From: Kuschelorhynchus macadamiae
Taxonomy: Eukaryota > Arthropoda > Insecta > Coleoptera > Curculionidae
Direction of reading: 5' to 3'
DNA: 64,000 nucleotides
Assembly: GCA_030620095.1 (NCBI GenBank)
Contig: JAUTXW010001345.1
Location: 75,001 to 139,000 of the forward strand
Shown piece by piece: positions 35,226 through 46,857 of the stretch (the first letter of the stretch is position 1; each line of letters starts with the position of its first letter). The notes under the pieces are model-generated. The model was not told the origin of the DNA. It saw only the letters and a list, made by a program, of their open reading frames with translations, and ran no database searches. The position numbers and the translations under genes were made by a program.

Positions 35226-36380
35226 AAATCATGGGTCTTGGGATTAGACCATGTCAAAATGGAATCACTTTCCGACGTTTCGCCTTGGATTGCACGAGAC
35301 ATTTTCAAGAATCCTCACTTCACGAGATCGGAACACTGAATGAGCTCGGAGAGACCCAGGGCGGGTATTTATAGTCGACCTGTATTTACCGAAGCGTGAC
35401 TCGGTGTAACGATCAGTTTCCATGTATGATGTAGACTGAAGCCCGTATCTCTATTAAAATTGTTAAAATGCTTACAAATTCAATAGATTCTCTAATTTTG
35501 CGTTTATAGAATTCCGAAACCGATGCAAGAGCTTTGGTTTCTTTTACATTTATGACATGCCCCGTAGAATATTGGTGTTCAGATACACCATATTGTACAA
35601 TTTGTTTCTTTCTGATACATCGTTCATGTTCCTTAAGCCTAGTCGATATGGATCGTCCAGTTTCTCCAATATAGACATCACCACAGGAACAAGGAATTGC
35701 ATATATTCCTTCCGTTTGAAAAGGAATAATGTCCTTTGGCGTTCTCAAACATTGTCCAATTTTCTTGTGTGTGGTGAAGATTGTAGGTATGTTGGACCGG
35801 CGAAGTAACCTTGCAATCTTGACTGTGGTTTCGTGTATAAATGGAAGAACTACATTTCCTATCGGTAATTCCTTATTAGTATCATTTCTAATTAATCGTC
35901 TAATATCATCAATGCAATATCCATTCCCTCTTAAGGCTTGAGTCAGTTTCTCTGTTTTCGATTGTAAAGAATTTTGGTCACAAACTGTTTGATGTATCCT
36001 TTCTGCTTGCGCATTGGTAATATCAACAAGAGTTCTAAATATTTCATATTCAAGTATAAAAGCTAATTTTAAATGAATATTTAATAACTTACGAGCGTTT
36101 ATATCCAAATCACGTCGAGTAGCTTGTATCCTTTCTCTTACCAATAATATACTGGCTCGTTTGTAGATGTTTCTTGCACTTTTTGATGTTAAGTGGTGTT
36201 TCATCTGTAGAGATTTTGATACTACGTCTTCATCTCGGCGTCTAAGAAGAAAAGCTAGTTGGCAAAGCAGCCTCTTCTTGTTGTTCCTGAGATCGCCAAA
36301 AGTTTTGTCATCCTTCTTGATTTCCTCTCCATAGAGGTTAGCTAACATAGAGTGAAAGCTTTCACGGCTGTGGTCAACAA
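35226..36380 (-). pseudogene. Penelope-like element 2, minus copy: N-terminus fused to GIY-YIG endonuclease, RT deleted
   Basis: Read from ~36,380: 'VDHSRESFHSMLANLYGEE', then the PLE N-terminal helix region ('LRRRDEDVVSKSLQMKHHL'), to about 35,990. There it jumps in frame to the RT C-terminal segment 'NSLQSKTEKLTQALRGNGY'. The GIY-YIG nuclease follows: 'GIYAIPCSCGDVYIGETGRS' with 'RLKEHERC'. The frame ends at 35,413. The whole catalytic RT core is missing, yet the reading frame is open. Its first 33 codons (36,477-36,381) are antisense to the plus copy and not part of the element. The 3' UTR to ~35,226 contains the hammerhead-like motif. The 5' part repeats the element's own 3' end (pseudo-LTR), as Penelope elements do. 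Confidence 0.78.
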
Positions 36381-36384
36381 TGGT

Positions 36385-38450
36385 TACAATTAAGCAACAG
36401 AAAAAGTTCGAAGGACTGCTAAACAGCCAAAGACCACTAACACCGTCACAGGATACCGTTATAAATGTATCTTCCAAAATCCTTACTGAAGTAGAACAAT
36501 CCGTCCTCTCTTACACCAAAGGACATACCCGTAGAAGACATAGTGTCACCTGTTGAAGCGACAATTAGAAGACTTCCAACAGAAGAAGCTGACGCAATAA
36601 GGTATGAAACAACGAAGATCATCAAAAATTCTAACCCGCCTAAGTCGAATCTATCAGCTCCGGAAAGAACGGCAATAAAAACATTAAACAACAATACAGA
36701 CATTTTGGTCCTTCCAGCGGACAAGGGAAATGCCACTGTCGTCATGGACAAAACAGATTACGTGAAGAAAATACAACTACTTTTGGAAGACAACTTCTAC
36801 AGAGTGATCCAACTAGACCCGACCAACAAAATTGAAATACGGATAACCATCCTTATAAACGCATCCAATCTTCCAGCAGAGGAGAAGAAGATGTTAAGGC
36901 CCAGCAGCTCAAGGATCCCGCGGTTCTACGAACTACCTAAAATACATAAGGTTAATGTACCACTTCGACATACCGTCAGTGCAATAGGATCTCCTACTTA
37001 CAAAATTGGTAAATATCTTTCAAATATTCTTAATAATTTCATAGGAAAAACACATTCATATATTAGAAACTCTACGCATCTTGTAGAAAAACTTAATCAA
37101 TCCAATTAGATCCCAAAGATATCTTAGTCAGTTTCGATGTAGAATCGCTGTATACGAATGTGCCTATAAGTGATTCAATTTTCATAATATCAGACTTATT
37201 TCACCATAATAGTATTGACAACTAACTTTTAGATCTAATGGAAGCATGTCTTACATCAACGTATTTTGTCTTTCAAGGAACTTTCTATGAGCAAACCTCA
37301 GGAGCAGCTATGGGATCTCCACTGTCACCAGTGGTAGCCAATATCTTCATGGAAGCTTTTGATGGCCTCATGGTTCAGAAAACCTCCCTGGGTTTCTTGA
37401 TCATCTGAATCAACAACATACATAAAATTTACAATATGGAAATTGAATCAGAAGGCACGATTCTCTTCCTAGATGTTCTTGTACAAAGGAAAGGGGATGG
37501 TTCCTTAGGACACTCTGTATATAGAAAACCAACGCATACGAACATGCACTTAAATGCAAATTCCTGTCATCATCCAGCACAGAAGCAATCAGTTATTAAT
37601 TCGTTCGTTTACAGAGCCCTCGCGATTTGTGACTAAAATTCTTTACAATCGGAAACAGAGAAACTGACTCAAGCCTTAAGAGGGAACGGATATTGCACTG
37701 ATGATATTAGACGATTAATTAGAAAATTTAATAAACTTCACGAAATACTAATAAGGAATTACCGATAGGAAATGTAGTTCTTCCATTTATGGACGGAACC
37801 TCAGAGAAGATTGCAAGGTTACTTCGGCGATCCAACATACGTTCAATCTTCAACACACACAAGAAAATTGGACAAGATTTGAGACCGCCAAAGGACATTA
37901 TTCCTTTTCATACGGAAGGAGTATATGCAATTCCTTGTTCCTGTAGTGATGTTTATATTGGAGAAACTGGACGATCCATATCGACTAGGTGTAAGGAACA
38001 TGAACGATGTATCAGAAAGAAACAAATTGCACAATCTGCTATATCTGAGCACCAACATTCTACTGGGCATGTCGTAAATGTAAAAGAAACCAAAGTTCTT
38101 GCATCAGTTTCGGGATTCTATAAACGCAAAATTAGAGAATCTATTGGAATTTGTAAGCATCCTAACAATTTTAATAGAGATACGGGCTTCAGTCTATATC
38201 ATACATGGAAACTTATCGTTACACCGAGTCCCGCTTCGGTAAATACAGGTCGACTATAAATAATTGCTTTGGGTCTCTCCGAGCTCATTCAGTGTTCCGA
38301 TCTCGTGAAGTGAGGATCCCTGAAGATGCCTCGTGAAATCCAAGGTGAAACGTCGGAAAGTGATTATATTTTGACACGGTCTAATCCCAAGAACCATGAT
38401 TTCTTAATTGACCACAGGCGTGAAAGCTTTCATACTATGTTAGCTTATAT
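36385..38450 (+). pseudogene. Penelope-like element 2, plus copy: RT with YVDD lost, GIY-YIG endonuclease
   Basis: Starts 'IKQQKKFEGLLNSQ', 'VINVSSKILTEVEQSVLSY'. Then 'ILVLPADKGNATVVMDKTDY' and 'FYELPKIHK' (36,700-36,955), 'LVSFDVESLYTNVPI' (~37,117, motif A) and 'TSGAAMGSPLSPVVANIF' (~37,295). The segment that should carry the catalytic (F/Y)VDD box is deleted near 37,385-37,400. Coding resumes 'EGTILFLDVLVQRKG', 'SVYRKPTHT' and 'VYRALAICD'. GIY-YIG follows at 37,910-38,010 ('GVYAIPCSCSDVYIGETGRS'). Several frameshifts. Together with the minus copy it forms a head-to-head pair. Confidence 0.8.
38320..38350 (+). other. hammerhead-ribozyme-like core in PLE 2 3' UTR
   Basis: CTGAAGA (38,320-38,326), a short potential stem (GCCT with AGGT), then GAAA (38,347-38,350) and CGTC. 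The minus copy has the corresponding motif at 35,278-35,309 with two core changes. Penelope-like elements are known to carry type I hammerhead motifs near their ends. I could not assign stem III and the cleavage site, so activity is unproven. Confidence 0.35.
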
Positions 38451-41400
38451 GTCTTGTCTTTTTCATAATTTTAAGTAAATATTTATTTTTCTTTTTGTTA
38501 ATGTTTCGTTTAAAGTAATCCAGTATACATCCTAAAGTTTTTACTTCTAGGGAGTTTTTTTGTATGATTCCTCACTTGGTCTCAATATTTAAGCCGCTAA
38601 CTTGTGCAAATTTAGAATGTCGGTTTATAATGTATTTTAATTTTTAAAAAAATCTGCCAATATTGTAAAATATAAATTTGATTGAAATGGTCTCAGTTGG
38701 GATTTATTGGTTGAACAGAAAAGTATCGGCTTTAAGAGAAATATATAAATTAGAGATAATTCACGTGGCCACTGCAGATAGCCCGAAATTTAGTTCGGTG
38801 GAAGGGTCCAAACCAGAAATTCAGTTCGGGGGGGATCTAGACGGCCAAACCTCAAGAAAATTAGGAAGAACAATGCCTATATAAATATAGTTTTAGAGTT
38901 TCGGGGGAGTCCAGATATTCAGTGACTTAGCAAGGGGGGGCCTTGCTAAGCCACTGTAAGTAAGTTAAAATATATTACTAATTATACAGTTATTTGTAAT
39001 TAAGATGCTCTTCTAATTGTCTTTTAATGTATACATCCAAAAACAAAAAGTGTGTTTTTGCACAATTTAATTCCATTTTGTCACTAACGTGCACCAATAT
39101 GTATAAAACTCACATGGACAAAAATTGTCCATGCTAATAAATCTTATGCATTAGTGGCATTGTATCATTCTTTTTTTTTTCAGAATGAGGGTATTGAGCA
39201 AGCTGGAGAAATCACTGGTTTAAGGATAGCTAGCATACTATAAAGCGACTCTAAGATATTTATTCTAAGAAATTATTTTTATTTATTTACAAGATATGTG
39301 TTAAAATATCTCGTATTTTTATTTTGTACGTTTTTTTTTACTTTTTTCTAATTTATTTCTAGGAAAATAGTAAATATATGTGCATTACCGATATTATTTA
39401 TGTGTATGGTCCTATTTTTTATATAAAGAATGTCAGTAACTGAGTCATATGTCACTAACATTAACTACTAAGCACTCCAAATATTAATATAGTAAAATTC
39501 TTTCCAATTTTTGCGAACCAATACCTTTATGTTTTTTTTATTTGTTACTAACGCATTCGCTCATAATCTAAGAATTACTTGTTTACAAAATTTAACTGTT
39601 TTGGAGATAGTGACACTTAAAAACTGAAAATTTTTTGGACTCAAATCTAAACGGCTTCTTCTTACAAAAAAAAACGAACTGCAAATTGTATCTTAGTTTT
39701 TTATGGCGTGTCTCCTAGCTTATCTACTAATGGTAGGAGGAGGCCATGCTTTTAATTATTATTTTTTAAGTTCAATTCAAAACTAATCAAAACTTTATCA
39801 TGGACATATAAATGTGTCTTAAATTTAAATTTAAGGCAAAATAATACATTAAGAAAATATTTCAGAATTAAACGGTACTTTAAATCTTATCCATTAGGTT
39901 AGGTTATGTTAGTACAAGTTTTGTCAAACTGTCAATAAAACCATATTTTTCACTAAAATCATCATTAAAACTATAATAAATAATACAAGCAATGATCATG
40001 AATATGCGGGTGCCTCTAGACTGGAGTGTTCGGTACCAGGTTAGCAGACGGATATTTTTATTATTTATTGTGGTTTTATAGACAAATATATGGCTTTAAT
40101 GACAGTTTCTTTTGACAAATCTGGTGCTAACCTAACGGGACAAATCCACCTAGCAACTCAAAAACAATATTTTAAGATTGTAACTTCTGAAGATTCTTTG
40201 TAACCGTAAAAAAATTAGTATATATTACTCGTATGAAATTGCTCTTTTTCAAATTCGAAGGATACCTGCGCTTGGCTAACCTCTCGAGCTAAATACCTAC
40301 CTGTTTAAAAACTTTTGCTTTCTATTCTATTCTATTTGGACTTTTGCCCTTGAACTCTTAAAAACTCGCGACCTTGGTCTAACGAATTATTTAACAAATC
40401 CAACGCGCTAGTTCCCTATATCCACGTTGCAAAGCCGGTAGTATAAATTCTCGTGAAGCCGGAGGAAAAATGTGATCATAAATTCTCAACAGTGTTCAAA
40501 TTTATGTTTGAGAATAAGGCTAATAATTCTCTCGAACCTAACACAGAATGAAGTGTTATCGCCGCATTCAGCGAATTACAAAGTTGACAGAATTAATTAA
40601 TATTTATTCTACCATTTATATTTCATGATAATATCAGTTTTTTAATAATATTTAAGCAAATTGTTTTAACAATTAAAATTATATTTACCTAAATGATATA
40701 TTTTGTACGCGATAATTATATATGTTCAGCGAAATGCGACTAATTTCGAAATTAAACTCTAGAAATTTGCTAGTTCTGTCATCAAAATTATTTTATGTTG
40801 TTCTAGTTCACTATTGTGGGTTTATTGCTTATTTACTAACTACATAATAGTGTACTTTGTAACCGACCAGGCATAAAGTGCACTTTATGGACTGCGCTGG
40901 CATAAAGACACAAAGAAGAGTTTTTCATTAACTTATTAATAACCTTTATTAATAAAATTACAAAAATTAAAATATGATGTAAATAACTGCTTAACATTAT
41001 TTAATCGAATTTATATAAAACTGGTAATTCTGGAAAGATCCGGTGATCGTTAGATTGCCTGCAGCAAATGTTGATTCATGTTTCATTATTTGGGTATCAA
41101 GTTTCTGTAAGGAAAAGCTAGATCCAGAAGGTGTGCCTGTCAGCATCTTTTGAAACTTCATTGCGCTTCAACGTGGTCATACTAGCTCCAGCATCTGCCA
41201 GAAGATGCCGTTATTCGACGCAGACACTAACCTGTAAAGGTGTCAGGATGGCTCATACCCAGATATTTCGCAATGATGAATGGGTATTTCCAAGTGTATT
41301 TTTTCCGACTGATTGTACAGTACAGTGAACAAACACGTTACCGTGAAGACATGTAGCCTCTTAACAGCTTCAAATTGTTCATTTGGTCTTCGAGAATAAT

Positions 41401-42240
41401 GGTAAAAACGAGCCTTTTATCGGTTTTTGTCTCTTGGACATTCACCATGGAAACTGTTTTTCTGTATTCTACGTGAGTAACTAGCATATTCACAATTCAC
41501 AAGTTCTTGTCATTGACATCCACTAAATACAGAATATATTAATTTAACTTTCTTCACTAAAAACGTCTCATTCGATGCTTCGTGAATAAATTTTAAAACA
41601 TCTTCTCTAGACAAAAGTTTAGACTTTGTTGGCTGGTATCATTTTAACCCTTGCTTCAAATATTCGCTTAACTTATAATAATTAGCGATGTTATTATTCT
41701 TATCTTAATTATTATCATTAAAATTTTCTTTACTGTTAAATATTTGACCCATAAGGAACTCGGAGAAAATGTTTCTGCGAGATCTCTGAAGTATCCAAGC
41801 AGCACAATTTTATTAATATTATCTGTCTTAGGCGTCTCTTGATTTCTTTGGTAGCACGTTTTGTGGTGTTTTTTCGCCTTTTTTGTAGACATGTAGACTA
41901 GTATGTCTACTAAATGTTTCGATACATAATATGAACAATATTATTAAAGCAAGCATAAGAAATGATGTCATTTACCTTAAGTTTTTATTAAATATGTATT
42001 TGCTTCAATTAATTTAAAGTTAAATATTTTTATTCAGTTGCAAAAAAGCCAAAAAAGATTTCATAATAGAATACTTTGCATGAAAAGCTACTTTTTAAAA
42101 ATGGGAAACTAAATAGATAAAGACACTTCAAAATGATACGTTATTCACATTCCTAGCAACATTAACTTCAAATACTATGGATTTTCAGGATTTAAGTAAT
42201 AATAAACATGACTCTAGATCTTTCTGTTTTATAACTGTAA
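38451..42240. other. AT-rich stretch, no recognised gene
   Basis: No reliable coding region. A minus-strand 'HLLADAGASMTTLKRN' near 41,190 resembles a retroviral-type aspartic protease motif (see rejected items). 'GGGGGGATCTAGACGG'-type G-rich patches lie near 38,830-38,940. Confidence 0.4.
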
Positions 42241-43647
42241 GAACATAAAGTTTTAATGGCGTTTTGTTCGCTAAAGAATTCTCGTAACTAACAATATCTG
42301 AAACAGCAGAGTCTAAAAAACACAAAATTCCTCTTATCTGTGTGCAGCCTTCCGCATAATTCAGTTTTTTCTTCTCAAAAGCAACTAATAAAACGATTTA
42401 AGGCGCACTTAAAAATCGACGGTTAGAATAAATTACTTCTTTTATTACAAAGAACGAACAAAATGTAATAATTTTTTATCTTTATACTTGTTAAAGCTTT
42501 GATAGGTTTGTGTATCTCCTGCTATGTTTAGTAATATATAAATAATGAACAAACTGATCAATGTGTAATAGATTATATCATTTGCAAATCTAAGTATAAA
42601 TATTTAATTTATGAATACATCGTGGTATTTACAAACCTTAGCCAATTATAGAGACTGTCAGAGGTTTGACTATAAATATTTTAACACATGATAGCACCAC
42701 CTATTGGAATTGCTTGTTCATCTGTCAAAGCCGAGATTAACACAAGCTAGAAAGACTCAGACATTCTGAGGTCTTCATTTCAGGCCCTTTTAGCCGTTCT
42801 GAGAGTAATAGACTTCTAAAACTAGACAGAGGTCAACTTAAAACCATTGCCGGGGTTCTAACTAGTGCTCGACCTGAAACGGTGGGCTCCTGGCCTGAGA
42901 CGTCTTCTTGGGGGATACCACAATGGCCCCCAGGGGACCTAAGTGCTGCTCTTGTCGGGCTCCTATCTATGTCTACCATCCATGTTGTTTAAATGATACT
43001 AATCTTGAGAAATATGATCTTAAAGTTGTATTTTGTTTTATTAGTTTTTAAGCATAGTGTTATTTTTTTTTCTAAAGCACATAATTATATCAATTGTTGA
43101 AGCTGGTGAAATTTAAAAGTCAAATAATATATATATATGTTAATAATTTGCCTAATAAATGCCCCTTCTGTACGTTTAATACTCTAAAACTCTCTTTATC
43201 AATCTTCAAATTATTTGTTTTTAAATCCCTTCTTTCGGAGCAAAATGTGGTAATGCCTTACAAATGAAGTTCCGTTTACAAATTAACATAACTCTTTTGT
43301 GTTATATCAGATTTATTTTGTAATTAAAATTTAAAAACATAATTTTAAGATATTTAGGTGTTTATCTTTTTAAAATATTGAAAATACTTCTGAAAAATCA
43401 CAAAAAAAATCTAGCACCAAGCGAACATGTTTCAAATGTTTGTCAATATTTTATTTTATTTCTATTAACTAGCCCGATAATAGTAATTTATCTACGATCA
43501 TGAGATAAGAAGCCATTACCGCACTGATTTTAGTCAGGTAATATTAGATATTACCGCACTCGTGCGATAATAATATCTACTAATATTAAAATTAAAACAG
43601 AATTAAAGAAAATACGTCTATTTTTGTTTAAAATACAGCATTACAAA
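42241..43647. repeat. 3' flank of Crypton 2A; first copy of a tandem duplicated segment
   Basis: Runs parallel to 46,858-48,236 in the same orientation: both start 'CATAAAGTTTTAATGGCG' and share long blocks to the Crypton coding end. Both include a piece that looks like an R1-type LINE tail ('LKTIAGVLT' near 42,840; the second copy has C-x2-C-x7-H). Copy A alone has TTACCGCAC-TC-GTGCGATAA at 43,551-43,570, a variant of the palindromic motif described for Crypton 3. An indel near 42,515-42,555 distinguishes the copies. Confidence 0.7.
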
Positions 43648-43772
43648 CTATTTATTGTAAATATTAATTACACAAATATAGAAATTATTTAAATTAATAC
43701 CATGTGATGAACTTGCAATAAATATGTTTAGTTTTTGGTTACTAGTTGCTTCATTTTTTATATTTCCGAGTG

Positions 43773-46079
43773 TACACTGTGTCCCAAATTGCTTGTAATC
43801 ACTTTTTCGAGAAACTTTGAATGCCGCAAACAGAATTGTGCCACATCGTTTCGTTCCCGAGATACAGGGTGAAATAGAGATTTTGCGCTTTTGGGGGTGG
43901 TATCATATTTCGGACACCCTATCAGATAGAGAAAAGGTAAAAACTGCTATGGATAGATATTTTTACGTAGAATTCAGTGTTGTAGTCGCACAAATTTTTA
44001 GACAATCCGTTTTTGAGATATAGCCCAAACTTAGAATTTTTTTAAATGGGACACCCTGTATTTTTTATTCCAAAAAATTCGCCTTTTTTTTCTCTTTAAA
44101 ATGATGTATCACACTATGCACTTTTGACGTAAACTAAACCTTATAAACGCTATATTAAAAGAAAAACGTAAGTTGGCCATGGAAATATGGGTAGATATTA
44201 AAAGTGTCCAGAAGCAAAATTAAACAACATAAAAAATTAATAACCATTTTTTTACTATGAAATAAATAAACTTAATAATCTTGATAAACTTAATCACAAT
44301 ACTAAACAAATTCTACATAACTAGAAAAATTGTTCAAAATGGCCGCCCCCTTCACGAACACATAATTGACACACAGTGCGAATTCTTCTTAGAGCATTCA
44401 TCATTGTTATAGGTCTATCTTCCAATGATCTAAATGCCTGAATGGTTGCCTTTTGCAGCTGTTCCATCGTATTGACTGGATTCAGGTAAATTTTGTTTTT
44501 TTAAGTAAGACCAAATGAAAAAATCTAATATTGAGAGGTCTGGCGACCTAGCAGGCCACCTTACTGGTCCATTCGTACCAATCCAGCGATCGTAAAAATT
44601 TTCAAATAGAAATGGCCTTATAATTTGCGCATTGTGGGCAGGAGCACCGTCCTGCTGAAAGTAAATATTGTGCAGATTTGCTAGCGGCAAGTTATCCAAT
44701 ACATCCGGTAGTATTTGATTTAAAATTGCTAGATATCTATCTGCTGTTAAATTATTATTGTAAATATGGAATGTAATCTTTGTTCCCAATATAAAGCAAG
44801 CGACGCTAAATCCAAACCTTCCTTGCTGCTGACGTTCTCTTGTTAAAAATTGGTTTTCCGTATACCAGTACCTATTATTATGCCTGTTAAAAATACCACT
44901 ACAACTTATATAGGCTTCGTCGGACCATATAACCTTGCTACCGAAGTCAGGGTCATTTTGGGTTTTTTGAAGATACCAGTTACAAAAATTTAGACGCTTT
45001 TCTGCATCTCCAGGATGCAATTGTTGCACTACATTTACTTTATAAGGCTTATATTTATGTTTTCTTAATATCCTTTGCGTTTGTGATTTTGACACCCCCA
45101 CTGTTTCCTGAATATGCCTACATGATTTGGCGTGATTGGCCTGAATACTTGCTAATACAACAATCTCATTGTTCTCGTGATTTCGTTAATTATATGTTTT
45201 AGCCCTGTGCTTTGAAAATGATCCATCATTAATTAAATTTAATTAAATTCGGCGAAAAATTGCCTTGTGTGGCTGAGGCCTTTCTGGATATCTACGATAT
45301 AAAAAAAGCTTTTGGAAATAGTCCATAACTCAAAGTAGAATTGAAAAAAAATTTTGAAAGGAGGTTCATAATAATTTAAGCGCTTGGTGCTGACCTGTTA
45401 AAATATAAATCAGATGCTTGATCACTGTTTTCATGACATTCAATAAAACAAACCATCATATCATACTTATGACTATTTTCAAAATTATTCATTTCTTCTT
45501 AATATCTATTAATTTACCTGTTAGAATTATTGGTAACTCGTATGATAAGAGGATAAACACGGCAATATTTGATATATTTAAGAAACAAATAGTCTTGATT
45601 TTGGTTTCCATGCCATATTTCCATGGCCAACTTACGTTTTTCTTTTAATATTGCGTTTATAAGGCTTAGTTTACGTCAAAAGTGCATAGTGTGATACATC
45701 ATTTTAAAGAGAAACAAAAGGCAAATTTTTTGGAACCAAAAAATATAGGGTGTCCCATTTAAAAAATACTAAGTTTGGGCTAAACGGTTTGTCTAAAAAA
45801 AAATTCGACTACAGCACTGGACTCTACGTAAAAATATTTATCCATAGCTGTTTTTACCCTTTCTTTATCTGACAGGGTGTCCGAAATATGATACCACCCC
45901 CAAAAGCGCAAAATTTCTATTTCACTCTGTATCTCGGGAACGAAACAATCTGGTACAATTCTGTTTGCGGCATTCAAAGTTTCTCGAAAAATTGACACAA
46001 AGTCGCGAAAACCGCAAAGTTCTATCTCTGCTGGTTACCGAGAAACCCTGTGATTACAAGCAATCTGGGACACAGTGTA
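43773..46079 (-). mobile_element. mariner 2: ~430-470-bp inverted repeats, TA target
   Basis: TA at 43,773-43,774 and 46,078-46,079; termini CACTGTGTCCCAAATTGCTT and ACACTGTGTCCCAGATTGCT. Inverted arms run about 43,775-44,205 and 45,605-46,077. The right arm has an extra ~60 bp with 'GGTTACCGAGAAACCCTG'. The orthologous point in copy B (48,355) is empty. Confidence 0.9.
44321..45492 (-). pseudogene. mariner 2 transposase, one intron, DD36D triad visible
   Basis: Exon 1 from 45,492: 'MNNFENSHKYDMMVCFIE' to 'ASDLYFNR'. A 103-bp intron (45,394-45,292, GT...AG) sits at the same codon as in mariner 1. Exon 2 opens 'YPERPQPHKA'. A 223-residue open stretch (45,101-44,430) has 'VSKSQTQRILRKHKYKPYK', 'SKVIWSDEAY' (first Asp), 'IYFQQDGAPAH' (second) and 'WPARSPDLSILDFF' (third), with 36 residues between the last two Asp. 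Frameshift near 44,500, then 'TVCQLCVREGGGHFEQFF' to 44,321. Two in-frame stops lie in exon 2. All three catalytic Asp are retained, but the gene is inactive. Confidence 0.85.
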
Positions 46080-46462
46080 CTTAAAGCAGTCTTCTTGTTG
46101 TCTTCCGAAGCCTCAATGTATCCTTCTGCAACTGTATTTGACGCCATCCCCGTGCCTCTTTATAGTCCAAATATCCACTCCGGTGTTGGCTAGTAGTGAT
46201 GTATAAGACCTTCTAAAGCAATGACCGGTATATTGTTCTGGATTGGATAATTTTAAAAACAAAGCAATGGTCTTAGGCATACTTCCAAAAGTGTTTATTC
46301 CCACTGTCTGTTTTGTACACGGTGTTTTTTTTTCGTTGATATTAAAGGTTATAGGCTAAATGGCAAGAGATACAAAAAACTAAGATACGTGCCCTGTTCT
46401 CTTCTTTAGTCTTTAGTTTAATGGCGCGGTCAGATCTAGGCTAACTGGATTTCTTTAGAAAA

Positions 46463-46660
46463 TACAGGGTGATTCTCAAAATCTCCCGTTTCTTTTTATT
46501 ACTCGGTTATTTATGAAGATAAATAAATTTATATACAAAAGTTTTATTACTTTTTACGTAGAATCCAGCGGCATACTTAAAAAATATAGATGTTTTAATT
46601 TTTGAGATATTATCAAAAGTAGCATTTTCTTAAGTGGGACACCCTATATCTGAGTATTTA
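46463..46660. repeat. solitary mariner-type arm between the Crypton copies
   Basis: Starts TA then CAGGGTGATTCTCAAAATC and ends around 'GTGGGACACCCTATATCTGA', the same layout as the long arms of mariners 1 and 2. No transposase and no inverted partner before the second Crypton copy at 46,858. Confidence 0.55.
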
Positions 46661-46857
46661 GAAAAATCGCATTTTTCTTGCGATTACAACAATATATAAT
46701 ACCTAATATTTTTCTTTGTCCTATTTTTCTTTTATTTTATAATATGTATCTTAAAACTCAGTTACCAAGAATATTAAAACATTGATAATCCAAAATATCT
46801 ACAAAAAAGAACAAAAAATTATAATTACAACTCAACAATTATCTTGAATATAAATAA

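Larger units (their letters stand above)
43648..46318 (-). pseudogene. Crypton 2A recombinase C-terminus, split by mariner 2
   Basis: Minus strand. From 46,304: 'GINTFGSMPKTIALFLKL', 'PEQYTGHCFRRSYTSLLANT' (His-x-x-Arg box), 'WTIKRHG', a 1-nt frameshift, then 'VAEGYIEASEDNKKTALS' with the presumed nucleophilic Tyr at ~46,115. The mariner interrupts at 46,079. Coding continues at 43,772 with 'TLGN', 'KNEATS' and ends at 43,648. Everything N-terminal of 'GINTF' is missing. The copy B sequence shows the uninterrupted state. Confidence 0.75.

Noticed and set aside
36381..36477. N-terminal 33 codons of the long minus-strand frame at the PLE 2 locus
   Set aside because: They are antisense to the plus copy's N-terminal coding region and arise from the head-to-head junction.
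41131..41328. Aspartic-protease-like 'LLADAGASMTTL' on the minus strand
   Set aside because: A single short motif with the catalytic DTG changed to DAG and no neighbouring gag, RT or integrase; too weak to call an LTR element.
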